A stretch of 64,000 bases of DNA from positions 3,092,501-3,156,500 of the forward strand of contig NZ_JACHIU010000001.1 of NCBI RefSeq assembly GCF_014207705.1, in the 5' to 3' direction. The notes beneath the pieces were generated by a model. That model ran no database searches and had not been told where the DNA came from. It saw only the letters and a list, made by a program, of their open reading frames with translations. Of this stretch, positions 56,792 to 64,000 are shown piece by piece. Positions within the stretch are counted from its first letter, which is position 1. Every line of letters begins with the position of its first letter. Source of the DNA: Sphaerisporangium rubeum (lineage in GTDB: Bacteria > Actinomycetota > Actinomycetes > Streptosporangiales > Streptosporangiaceae). A program made the translations under genes and the position numbers.

Positions 56792-58875
56792 CGCGCGACT
56801 CCCTGGAGCTGTTCCTCTCGCCGAAGCACATCGCGCTGCTCGGCGTGTCCCGCGACCGGAACTCCCTGACCGCGCGGCCCGCGACGTACGCCGCCACGCT
56901 CGGCTCGCGGCCACGGGTCACGGTGATCAAGGCCGCCGGCCCGCCTGAGCTGCACGGCCTGCCGGTCTGCCCGTCGCTCGCCGACCTGGACGACCGTCCC
57001 GACGTCGCGATGGTCATGGTCCCGGCGGACGACGTCATCCCGGTGCTGCGCCAGTGCGTGGACGCCGGGGTGAAAGGCGCGGTCGTCATCTCCTCCGGCT
57101 TCGAGGAGGGGGACGGCGCGGCCCGCCGGTCGGCCCTGACCCGGTTCCTGCACCAGAATCCGCACTTCCGGCTGATCGGCCCCAACTGCGTCGGCGTCAC
57201 CAGCCCGGCCGCCGACTGCTGGCTCACCTTCTCCAGCGTGCTGCTGCGCGGCCGGCCGCTCTCCGGCACCGTCGGCCTCGTCACGCAGTCCGGCGCGGTC
57301 GGCAACGGGTTGTTCCTGGCCCTGCAGCAGCGAGGCGCCGGGCTGGCCCACTGGGTCAGCACGGGGAACGAGCTGGACGTCGGGGCACTGGAGATCGCGG
57401 CCGACATGCTGCGCCGGCCGGAGTGCGACGCGGTGGGGCTGTTCCTGGAGGGGATCACCGACAAGGAGTGCCGGGGTGAGCTGGCCGAGGTCGTGGCCGC
57501 GACCGGCAAGCCCGTCGTCGCGCTGCGCGCGGCGGCCAGTGAGCAGGGCAAACGCGCGGCGATGGGGCACACCGGACGGGTCATCGGCCGCGACGAGGTG
57601 GCGCGTGCCGCGCTGGAGGAGATCGGTGTCGTGCTCGTCGACTCGCTCGACGAGCTCACGGCCGCGCTGACCGTCGCGGCCGTGGCCCCGCGGCGCGCGA
57701 ACCCTCGCGGGCCGGCGTCCGTCGCCGTGCTCACCGTGTCCGGCGCGACCGGCGTCATGGCCGCCGACGAGGTGGCACGCCGGTCCAACCTGGAGCTCGC
57801 CGAGTTCGGCGGCGACGTCGCCACGGCCATCGCCGGCAGCCTGCCGTCGGTGCGGCCGTCCGACGTCGCCAACCCGCTCGACATCCCCGTGCTGGGGGAC
57901 TCCGGCACGTTCGAGCGCGCCATCGGTGAGGTGGTCCGCACCGGCGTGGCCGAGGCCACCGTCGCCGTCGTCTCCTCGCTCGCGCACGACTACGAGAGCA
58001 TCAGCCGCACCCAGGAGGCGGCGTCCGGCCCGCTCGTGCTCGCACACCTGTCCCCGGCCGAGGACTTCACCCCCGAGCAGGCGCGGCGGCTCGCCGGCAG
58101 AGGTGTCGCCGTGGTCCGGACCCCCCGCGACGCCATACGCGCGCTGAGCGTGTGGGCCGGCGCGACCGGCCGGCCGGCGGCCCGGGACGCCGGACCCGCC
58201 GAGGTCCCCCTGCCGTCGGGGCTCGAACAGGCCGGGGTGACCGGTACGGCGCGGCTCCTCGGCGAAGCCGTCGGCCGCCGGCTCACGGCGGGACGGCTCG
58301 TCCGTGACGCCGAGGAGGCCGTGGCGTTCGCGCACGGCCACCGCGACCGCGGCGTCGTGCTCAAGGCGGACGGCGCACGCATAGCGCACCGCGCCGACGT
58401 CGGGGCCGTCGTCGTCGGGCTGCGCGGTGACGACGAGGTCAGGCAGGCGTTCGCCGAGGTCGCCGAGGTCTGCGCCGGTCACGGCGACGCCGTGCTGGCG
58501 CAGGCGATGGCGGACCCCGGCCTTGAGCTGATGGTGTCGGTGATCCGCGACCCCGAGGTGGGGGTCGCCGCGCTCGTACGGCCCGGCGGGAGCCTGGTCG
58601 AGATCGGCACCGGATCGGTGGTGCTCACCGGTCTGCGGCGGCACTGGCGGCCCGCGATGGAACGGTCGGCCGCCGGCGCGATGCTCGGTGGCTGGCGAGG
58701 CGGGCCGCCGCTCGACGCCGAAGCCCTCTACGCGCTGCTGGGAGACCTGGTCGACGCCTTCACCCGGCGGCCGGGGATCGAGCTCGTCGAGTGCAACCCG
58801 GTCATCGTCCACGAGCACGGCGCGTCGATCGTCGACCTGCTGTCCTACCACCACCGTCGCGAAGGAGCGATGTGA
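56788..58875 (+). CDS. NDP-forming acyl-CoA synthetase (ACD superfamily)
   Basis: 695 residues, GTG start. Domain order: CoA-binding Rossmann ~10-130 (IALLGVSRDRNSL), succinyl-CoA-ligase-like domains ~145-460 with VTQSGAVGNGLFLALQQRG, WVSTGNELDVG and the likely phospho-His in AAMGHTGR, then an ATP-grasp half ~475-690 (VVLKADGARIAHRADVGAVVVGL, LVECNPVIV). It activates an acid to its CoA thioester with ATP to ADP and Pi, reversibly. Placed second in the operon, it could activate the acid released by the amidohydrolase. Confidence 0.88.
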   Translation: MTRDSLELFLSPKHIALLGVSRDRNSLTARPATYAATLGSRPRVTVIKAAGPPELHGLPVCPSLADLDDRPDVAMVMVPADDVIPVLRQCVDAGVKGAVVISSGFEEGDGAARRSALTRFLHQNPHFRLIGPNCVGVTSPAADCWLTFSSVLLRGRPLSGTVGLVTQSGAVGNGLFLALQQRGAGLAHWVSTGNELDVGALEIAADMLRRPECDAVGLFLEGITDKECRGELAEVVAATGKPVVALRAAASEQGKRAAMGHTGRVIGRDEVARAALEEIGVVLVDSLDELTAALTVAAVAPRRANPRGPASVAVLTVSGATGVMAADEVARRSNLELAEFGGDVATAIAGSLPSVRPSDVANPLDIPVLGDSGTFERAIGEVVRTGVAEATVAVVSSLAHDYESISRTQEAASGPLVLAHLSPAEDFTPEQARRLAGRGVAVVRTPRDAIRALSVWAGATGRPAARDAGPAEVPLPSGLEQAGVTGTARLLGEAVGRRLTAGRLVRDAEEAVAFAHGHRDRGVVLKADGARIAHRADVGAVVVGLRGDDEVRQAFAEVAEVCAGHGDAVLAQAMADPGLELMVSVIRDPEVGVAALVRPGGSLVEIGTGSVVLTGLRRHWRPAMERSAAGAMLGGWRGGPPLDAEALYALLGDLVDAFTRRPGIELVECNPVIVHEHGASIVDLLSYHHRREGAM

Positions 58876-59249
58876 CCGAGCGCTGGGAAGATCACTACCA
58901 GGAGACCCTGGGGAACGTCCCCGAGGCCATCCGCCAGCTGTTCGACCTCGACACCGAGGTCGCCACCGCGTACACGACGATACGCAAGCGGGCCTACACG
59001 CACGCGGAGGGCCACCTCCCGCTGAGGTACCGCGAGCTGGTGTTCGTCGTCGTCGACATCGAGATCGGCAACCACGGCGGCGCGATGAACCACCTGGCGG
59101 CCGCGGTCAAGGCCGGTCTCACCCGCACCGAGCTCGCCGACGCGCTCATCGAGATGCTCATCGTCCGCGGCATCTCCGCCTGGGGACTCACCGGCCACCG
59201 CGTGTGGGCCGACTCGGCCGCGCTTTTCAAGGAGAACGCCGATGGCTGA
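58872..59249 (+). CDS. Carboxymuconolactone decarboxylase (CMD)-family protein
   Basis: 125 residues from the GTG overlapping the upstream stop (GAAGGAG upstream). All-helical CMD fold: AYTTIRKRAYTH, LPLRYRELVFVVVDIEIGNHGGAMNHLAAAVKAGLTRTELADALIEMLIVRGISAWGL. It lacks the CxxC of AhpD-type peroxidases, so a lyase or binding role is more likely. Overlaps the next gene by 8 bp. Confidence 0.82.
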   Translation: MTERWEDHYQETLGNVPEAIRQLFDLDTEVATAYTTIRKRAYTHAEGHLPLRYRELVFVVVDIEIGNHGGAMNHLAAAVKAGLTRTELADALIEMLIVRGISAWGLTGHRVWADSAALFKENADG

Positions 59250-60402
59250 AAGACTGCTCGACTATCACGTCGCCATCACCGACGAGATGATCGACGAGGC
59301 CCGCGCCTACACGGGGATGCCGGTGCGCGTGGAGCCGTGGAACCACGAGGCGACGCTCGACACCATCCGGCACTACGCGTGGGGCATCGGCGACGCCAAC
59401 CCGCTGTGGTGCGACGAGGAGTACGCCGCGTCCGGCCCGTACGGGACCGTGGTGGCGCCGCCGGCCTTCCTCTACTCGAGCTACGACGGCGCGATCGGCC
59501 TCGGGTTCCCCGGCGTCCAGCCGTTCTACTCCGGCACCGAGTGGCGGTTCCACGACGTGGTGCGGCGCGGCGACCGGATCAGGCCCGAGGCCACGATGGG
59601 TGACCTGGAGGTCCGCGAGGGGGCCAACGCGGGACGGTTCGTCATCCAGCGGGTCCACACGCGGTACGTGCGTGAGGCGGACGACGTGGTCGTGGCCGAG
59701 GCGACGGCGGGAACGTTCCGGGTGGCGCGGTCACAGGCGAGCGGGGGTCTGCGGTACGAGGCGCGCGGCGCGCACCGGTTCACCGACGAGCAGCTCGACG
59801 ACATCGCCAGGCAGGCGTTGTCCGAGCCGCTCCAGGGGGACAAGCCCCTCTACGTCGACGACGTCCGGGCCGGCGAGAGCATCCCGCAGGTCGTCAAGGG
59901 ACCGCTCAAGCAGATCACGATGACCGCCTACTACGCCGGATGCATCGGCTCGCCGGGCTACAAGGCCGACGAGGTCGCGTGGCGCTACCGCGACTGGGCC
60001 CTGCACGACCCCGGGAAGCTGCCGAACAACTACGACCCGACGTACTTCTCCGAACGCGTTCTCCCGAGCCTCGGCCACCAGAACGCCGACGTCGCGCGTG
60101 AGCTCGGCATGCCGGGTGCCTACGGCAACGGGCCGCAGAAATGCGGCTGGATGTCCCATCCCATCACCAACTGGATGGGTGACCACGGCCGTCTCGAACG
60201 GCTGGAGGTGCGGCTGCGCCGTCCCGACGTCTTCGGCGACGTCACCTGGTGCGGCGGCACGGTCACCGCGGTCGACGAGGGGGAGGGGCCGACCGGCACG
60301 GTCACCCTGGCGTTGCGCGCCACCAACCAGCGCGGCGAGGTCACCGCGGAAGGCACGGCCGAGGTGGCGCTTCCCCGCCGCCGGCCGGCGGACCCGGCAT
60401 GA
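59242..60402 (+). CDS. Two-hotdog MaoC-like dehydratase/hydratase
   Basis: 386 residues. N-terminal hotdog ~30-165 of the FAS1-like dehydratase kind (ATLDTIRHYAWGIGDANPLWCDEEYAASGPYGTVVAPPAFLYS) and a C-terminal hotdog ~195-380 (LKQITMTAYYAGCIGSPGYKADEV...; WGTV-like core WCGGTVTAVDEGEGPTGTVTLALRATNQRGE). It hydrates an enoyl-CoA or dehydrates a hydroxyacyl-CoA. The hydratase His/Asp motif is not as clear as in classical MaoC (D51 and the VAPP loop are candidates). Operon context suggests it acts on the CoA ester made by the upstream synthetase. Confidence 0.82.
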   Translation: MAERLLDYHVAITDEMIDEARAYTGMPVRVEPWNHEATLDTIRHYAWGIGDANPLWCDEEYAASGPYGTVVAPPAFLYSSYDGAIGLGFPGVQPFYSGTEWRFHDVVRRGDRIRPEATMGDLEVREGANAGRFVIQRVHTRYVREADDVVVAEATAGTFRVARSQASGGLRYEARGAHRFTDEQLDDIARQALSEPLQGDKPLYVDDVRAGESIPQVVKGPLKQITMTAYYAGCIGSPGYKADEVAWRYRDWALHDPGKLPNNYDPTYFSERVLPSLGHQNADVARELGMPGAYGNGPQKCGWMSHPITNWMGDHGRLERLEVRLRRPDVFGDVTWCGGTVTAVDEGEGPTGTVTLALRATNQRGEVTAEGTAEVALPRRRPADPA

Positions 60403-60423
60403 CGACGAGGAAGAGGGACCCGC

Positions 60424-61062
60424 ATGGACCTTAAGGAGTCCTTCGAGGTCGAGGCGCCGGCGAGCCTCGCCTGGTCGCTGTTGCGCGACCCGGTGACGGT
60501 CGCCGAGTGCTTCCCCGGCGCGCGGCTCGGCTCGGTCGACGGTGACGTCTACGCCGGCAGCATCGTCGTCAAGTTCGGCCCGACCACGGTCGCGTTCCAG
60601 GGACAGGCCGAGATCGCGTACGACGACGCCGACCGCACGGTGACCATCAACGCGCGCGGCCGGGACGGCCGTGGCGCGACGCGGGCCTCCGCCGCGGTGA
60701 CCGTGGCCGCGCGGGACGGCGTGGCCGGCCGCACGCTGGTCGAGGTCACCGGCGACGTGGACGTCGTCGGACCGCTCGCTCAGTTCGCACGCACCGGCGG
60801 CGTCTTCGTGACGCGCCAGCTCCTGCGCGACTTCGGCGCGTGCATCGGCACCCGCGTCGTCTCCGGCGACGCGGCCCGGCCGGCCGGCGACGCGGCCGAG
60901 GCCGCCGAGCGGCCGGCGGGGACCGCGCCGGCGCCGTCCGGCGCGGCCCCCGCCGCCGCGGCGGCCAAGCCCGTCGGCGCGTTCTCCCTGATGGCCCGCT
61001 CACTGGTCGCGTGGTTCACCGAGCTGCTCAGGCGGCCGCGACGGGACAGGCGTTCGACATGA
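60424..61062 (+). CDS. CoxG-like SRPBCC protein with Ala/Pro-rich tail
   Basis: 212 residues. Residues 1-~150 are the CoxG fold: MDLKESFEVEAPASLAWSLLRDPVTVAECFPGARLGSVDGDVYAGSIVVKFGPTTVAFQG and FARTGGVFVTRQLLRDFGACI; then a ~40-residue Ala/Pro linker and a short amphipathic C-terminus (AFSLMARSLVAWFTELLRR) that may bind the membrane. CoxG homologues anchor molybdenum hydroxylases, yet none is in this operon within the window. Its stop overlaps livH (ATGA). Confidence 0.85.
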   Translation: MDLKESFEVEAPASLAWSLLRDPVTVAECFPGARLGSVDGDVYAGSIVVKFGPTTVAFQGQAEIAYDDADRTVTINARGRDGRGATRASAAVTVAARDGVAGRTLVEVTGDVDVVGPLAQFARTGGVFVTRQLLRDFGACIGTRVVSGDAARPAGDAAEAAERPAGTAPAPSGAAPAAAAAKPVGAFSLMARSLVAWFTELLRRPRRDRRST

Positions 61063-61946
61063 CGACGTTCGTGCAGCAGGCGTTCAACGGGGTCGCGGTC
61101 GGCGCGATCTACGGGTTCGTCGCCGTCGGGTACTCCCTCATCTTCGGCGTGCTCAAGGTGTTCAACATCGCGCACGGCGACGTGGCGATCCTCGCGGCGT
61201 ACGTCGGCCTGGTCGTCGTCGGCGCCGGCATCGGCAACGTCTGGGTCGTGGCGCTCATCGTGCTCGCGTCGGGTGCGCTGCTCGGAGCATTGGTGGACCG
61301 CGTCTGCATCCGGCCGGTGTCCCGCGGCCCCTGGTCGGCACCCCTGCTCACCACGCTCGGCGCGGCGATGGTGCTCGCGGGGGCCATGCGGATGCTCTTC
61401 GGCCCCGACGTGCGTCCGTTCCCCCTTGAGGTGACGACGGGGACGATGGAGATCCTCGGCATCAGCGTGGGCCGCATCTACGTGATCGTGGCGTTCAGCG
61501 CGGTGGCGCTCACCCTGATCATGGAATTCGTGCTGGCCAGGACGGCCGTCGGCCGATGGCTGCGCGCGGTGTCGGAGAGCCCGGCCGACGCCGCGACCGT
61601 GGGGATCCCGGTGGCCGGTGTCCGGCTCGGCACCGTGATGGTGTCGTCCGCGCTCGGCGCGGCGGCGGGGCTGCTGCTCGCGGTCCTGCTCGGCGGCCTC
61701 GCACCGGCCATGGGCCTGACGCTGGCGATCAAAGGCGTGATCGTCCTGATCGTCGGCGGCATGGCGAGCCCGCGCGGCGCGATGGTGGTCGGTGTCGCGC
61801 TCGGCACCACCGAGGCGCTGACGGCGGCGTACGTCTCCTCGTCGCTGCGCGACCTCGTGGCCTACGCGTTCCTGCTGGTGGTCCTCGTGATCCGGCCGGC
61901 CGGAGTGTTCGGCAACGCCAAGGCGCTCGTGGGGGTGCGGCCGTGA
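61059..61946 (+). CDS. livH: Branched-chain-amino-acid-type ABC permease, LivH family
   Basis: 295 residues from the ATG overlapping the CoxG stop. About eight membrane helices with LivH features: FNGVAVGAIYGFVAVGYSLIFGVLKVFNIAHGDV at the start and SPADAATVGIPVAGVRLGTVMVSSALGAAAGLL with the EAA-like loop. With LivM, LivG and LivF it forms a HAAT-family importer. In catabolic operons such importers often take up aromatic or other acids or amides rather than leucine. No periplasmic binding protein is in the window yet; it may lie beyond 64000. Confidence 0.92.
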   Translation: MTTFVQQAFNGVAVGAIYGFVAVGYSLIFGVLKVFNIAHGDVAILAAYVGLVVVGAGIGNVWVVALIVLASGALLGALVDRVCIRPVSRGPWSAPLLTTLGAAMVLAGAMRMLFGPDVRPFPLEVTTGTMEILGISVGRIYVIVAFSAVALTLIMEFVLARTAVGRWLRAVSESPADAATVGIPVAGVRLGTVMVSSALGAAAGLLLAVLLGGLAPAMGLTLAIKGVIVLIVGGMASPRGAMVVGVALGTTEALTAAYVSSSLRDLVAYAFLLVVLVIRPAGVFGNAKALVGVRP

Positions 61947-62863
61947 TCGACTTCGACGCCTACGGGGGTCAGCTCGCCGTCAACTTCGCGATGACCGGGA
62001 TCGTGGTCATCGGGTTCTACATCACCTTCATGTCCGGCCAGCTCTCGATGGCCCACCAGATGTTCATGGGGGTCGGCGCGTACGCGGCCGGCTACGCGAG
62101 CACCGCGCTCGGCTGGGGCCTGTGGCAGACCCTGCCGCTCTCGGTCGTCCTCGCCGCCGCGGCCGGCGCGCTCACCGGAGTGCTGACGATGCGCTTCTCC
62201 GGCATGCATCTCGCGGTCGCCACGCTGGCGCTGGCCGAGGCCGTCGTCGTGGTGCTCAACAACACGCCGATCCTCGGCGGCATCGAGGGGATGGCCGGCA
62301 TCCCGCTCAACACGACCGGCGAACTGGCGATCCTCGCGTTCCTCGTCGTCGTGCTGCTCACGGCGCTGCTCGAACGCACGTCGCTGAACCTGTGGTTCCG
62401 CTCGACCGGCGACGACGAGCTCGCCGCGCGGTCGGTCGGCGTCCGGGTGATCACGACCAGGATCGCCGCCTTCACCCTCGGCGCCGCGGTCGCCGGGCTC
62501 GGCGGTTCCCTGTACGCGCAGTACTACGGCTTCGTCGAGCCCATGACCTTCGGCCTCACGCTCGGCATCAGCCTCCTGCTCGCGATGAAACTCGGCGGCG
62601 CGGGCTTCGTCGGCGGCCCGATCCTCGGCACGGCGGTCGTCGTCGGCCTGCCGGAGCTGCTCCGGCCGCTCGGCATCGACCAGGAGGTCGCCTTCGGCCT
62701 CATCTTGATCCTCGTCGTGATCGTGCGGCCCGACGGCATCGTCGGCAAACGCGGCGAACTGGCGAACGTGTGGCGGCGGCTGCGCGGCACCGGCCGTACC
62801 GGCACGCGGGAGCAGCCGGCGCCACGGGTGAGCGGCGAGTCGCTACAGGAGGTGGACCGATGA
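61943..62863 (+). CDS. livM: Branched-chain-amino-acid-type ABC permease, LivM family
   Basis: 306 residues, GTG start overlapping the livH stop. LivM pattern: GFYITFMSGQLSMAHQMFMGVGAYAAGYAST, MRFSGMHLAVATLALAEAVVVVLNNTPILGGIEGMAGIP, and the EAA loop STGDDELAARSVGVRVITTRIAAFTLGAAVAGLGGSLYAQYYGF. The C-terminus is hydrophilic and charged. Partner of LivH in the membrane. Confidence 0.92.
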   Translation: MIDFDAYGGQLAVNFAMTGIVVIGFYITFMSGQLSMAHQMFMGVGAYAAGYASTALGWGLWQTLPLSVVLAAAAGALTGVLTMRFSGMHLAVATLALAEAVVVVLNNTPILGGIEGMAGIPLNTTGELAILAFLVVVLLTALLERTSLNLWFRSTGDDELAARSVGVRVITTRIAAFTLGAAVAGLGGSLYAQYYGFVEPMTFGLTLGISLLLAMKLGGAGFVGGPILGTAVVVGLPELLRPLGIDQEVAFGLILILVVIVRPDGIVGKRGELANVWRRLRGTGRTGTREQPAPRVSGESLQEVDR

Positions 62864-63612
62864 CGTCACGACCGGCTCGGGACGGTGACGTCCTCACCGC
62901 GACCGGCATCTCCAAGTCGTTCGGCGGTGTCCGCGCGCTGCGGGACGTCGGGCTCACGGTGTCCCCCGGGACGATCTGCGCGCTGATCGGCCCGAACGGC
63001 GCGGGGAAGACGACACTCGTGAACGTCCTCACCGGGGTCTACACCCAGGACGCCGGGGACATCACCTTCAAGGGACAGGACATCGGCAGGACCGGCGCGG
63101 ACCGGCGCGCTCGCGCCGGCATGGTCCGCACCTTCCAGCGTGTGCGGCTGTTCCCCCAGCTGTCGGTGCTGGAGAACGTGCTCGCCGGACAGTGGTCACG
63201 CCGTCCGTTCGGCGGCAGGCCGGCCGCGACCAAGGAGCGCGCGCTGCGTGAGCTGGAGGAGTTCGGGCTGCTCAAGCACGCGCACCGGTCCCCGGCCGGG
63301 CTGACCTTCGCCGACTGCCGCCGCGTGGAACTGGTCCGCTGCCTGCTCGGCGACCCGGCGCTGATCCTGCTGGACGAGCCCGCCGCCGGGATGAACCCCG
63401 AGGAGGCCCAGCGGTTCGTCGAGCACGTCGCCGAGGTCCAGCGGGAACGCGACCTCACGATCCTGCTCATCGAGCACAACATGAACGTCGTGATGAGCCT
63501 GGCGTCGTGGATCTACGTCCTGGACTTCGGTCAGCTCATCGCGGCCGGCACTCCCGGCGAGGTCCGGCGGGACGAACGCGTGATCAAGGCCTACCTGGGA
63601 GCCGGAGAATGA
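62860..63612 (+). CDS. livG: ABC transporter ATPase, LivG family
   Basis: 250 residues, ATG overlapping the livM stop. Walker A GPNGAGKTT, Q-loop FQRVRLFPQLSV, Walker B LILLDEPAAGMNP and switch His in LIEHNMNVVM. The ABC signature, normally LSYGQQRR in LivG, reads LTFADCRRVELVRCL, lacking both the Ser-Gly and Gln of the consensus. The ATPase may depend on LivF for the functional composite site. Confidence 0.92.
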   Translation: MTSRPARDGDVLTATGISKSFGGVRALRDVGLTVSPGTICALIGPNGAGKTTLVNVLTGVYTQDAGDITFKGQDIGRTGADRRARAGMVRTFQRVRLFPQLSVLENVLAGQWSRRPFGGRPAATKERALRELEEFGLLKHAHRSPAGLTFADCRRVELVRCLLGDPALILLDEPAAGMNPEEAQRFVEHVAEVQRERDLTILLIEHNMNVVMSLASWIYVLDFGQLIAAGTPGEVRRDERVIKAYLGAGE

Positions 63613-64000
63613 TCGTCGTCGAGTCCCTGCAGGTCTCCTACGGAGCGATCCGCGCCGTCGAGGATCTGTCGCTGACGGTGGCCCCCGGCTCGATCGTGGC
63701 CCTGATCGGCGGCAACGGCGCGGGGAAGTCCTCGACGCTGCGCGCCGTCGGCGGCCTCGTCCGGCCCGCGCGCGGGTCGATCACGGTGGACGACCACGTC
63801 GTGACCGGCCGGCCGGCCCACAAGATCGCGCGGCTCGGCATGCGGCTCGTCCCCGAAGGCGGCGGGGTGTTCGCGACGATGTCCGTCGAGGACAACCTGC
63901 TCACCGGCCTCACCGGGACGAAGGGCAAGGAGTCCGGGGTCGAGGCCGCCTACGAGCGCTTCCCCGTGCTGGCGGAGCGGCGCAGGCAACTCGCCGGGTC
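63609..64000 (+). CDS. livF: ABC transporter ATPase, LivF family (3' truncated by window)
   Basis: 130 residues visible from the ATG overlapping the livG stop. Walker A GGNGAGKSS and the LivF-type GMRLVPEGGGVFATMSVEDNLLTG Q-loop region. The signature, Walker B and H-loop lie beyond the window. GGNGAGKS rather than GxNGAGKT is a minor variant. Confidence 0.92.
   Translation, partial: MIVVESLQVSYGAIRAVEDLSLTVAPGSIVALIGGNGAGKSSTLRAVGGLVRPARGSITVDDHVVTGRPAHKIARLGMRLVPEGGGVFATMSVEDNLLTGLTGTKGKESGVEAAYERFPVLAERRRQLAG

Noticed and set aside
56725-58854. 709-codon minus-strand frame
   Set aside because: Shadow of the NDP-forming acyl-CoA synthetase, which has overlapping junctions with both neighbours.

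Overview
The window is high-GC DNA from a filamentous actinomycete. I infer the order Streptosporangiales or a close relative. The grounds are an SsgB-type sporulation protein, a WhiB-like protein, a Methyltransf_19 (PF04672) protein, a DUF6230/DUF6114 pair, an exact CelR/CebR box in front of a cellulase, and an actinomycete integrative conjugative element (AICE). No rRNA or CRISPR array is present. Four tRNA genes are: Val-GAC, Cys-GCA and Gly-GCC together, and Val-CAC alone.

Layout. 1-4.75 kb: a 5'-truncated gene, a secreted GH12-Fn3-CBM2 endoglucanase, two unknown proteins and a tiny membrane protein. 4.8-11.4 kb: an amino-sugar/cell-wall-like neighbourhood (RpiR regulator, GH3 NagZ-like hexosaminidase, GHL10 hydrolase, PAP2-like protein with a second degraded copy, BadF-type sugar kinase). 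11.5-18.6 kb: a 42-bp tandem repeat, then an eight-gene PTS operon (DeoR regulator, PfkB kinase, mannitol-type EIIC/EIIB/EIIA, zinc polyol dehydrogenase, HPr, EI). 18.7-31.3 kb: core-type genes, including an unusual response-regulator/flavoprotein fusion paired with a cNMP-binding histidine kinase, histidine ammonia-lyase, pabB/pabC, an LVIVD/DUF305 lipoprotein pair and ssgB.

31.8-46.4 kb: a 14.6-kb AICE integrated in tRNA-Val(CAC), with a 44-bp direct repeat at its ends. On the minus strand it carries integrase, excisionase, RepA-like ATPase, primase-polymerase, a C5 DNA methyltransferase, small zinc-finger/membrane proteins, the FtsK-like translocase TraB, an Spd-like protein and a WhiB-like protein, mostly joined by ATGA or TGATG overlaps. 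A GntR regulator and a HAD hydrolase are divergent. The right end is lower-GC cargo: an Mrr-like nuclease and a Schlafen/AlbA_2-domain protein, with a diverged ~110-bp repeat flanking the nuclease. A cluster of GGTCGCGG octamers just behind traB looks like a clt transfer locus.

46.5-54.4 kb: SHOCT protein, GH25 lysozyme, then an acyl-CoA module (SDR, phosphotransferase, acyl-CoA dehydrogenase with a hexapeptide-repeat tail, TetR, acyl-CoA ligase), and an XRE-cupin regulator. 55.1-64.0 kb: a tightly packed catabolic/uptake operon (D-aminoacylase-like amidohydrolase, NDP-forming acyl-CoA synthetase, CMD-family protein, MaoC-like hydratase, CoxG-like protein, LivH/M/G/F transporter), divergent from the XRE-cupin gene and probably controlled by it through a shared operator motif. 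Short tandem repeats with periods divisible by three recur through the window, several inside coding sequence.
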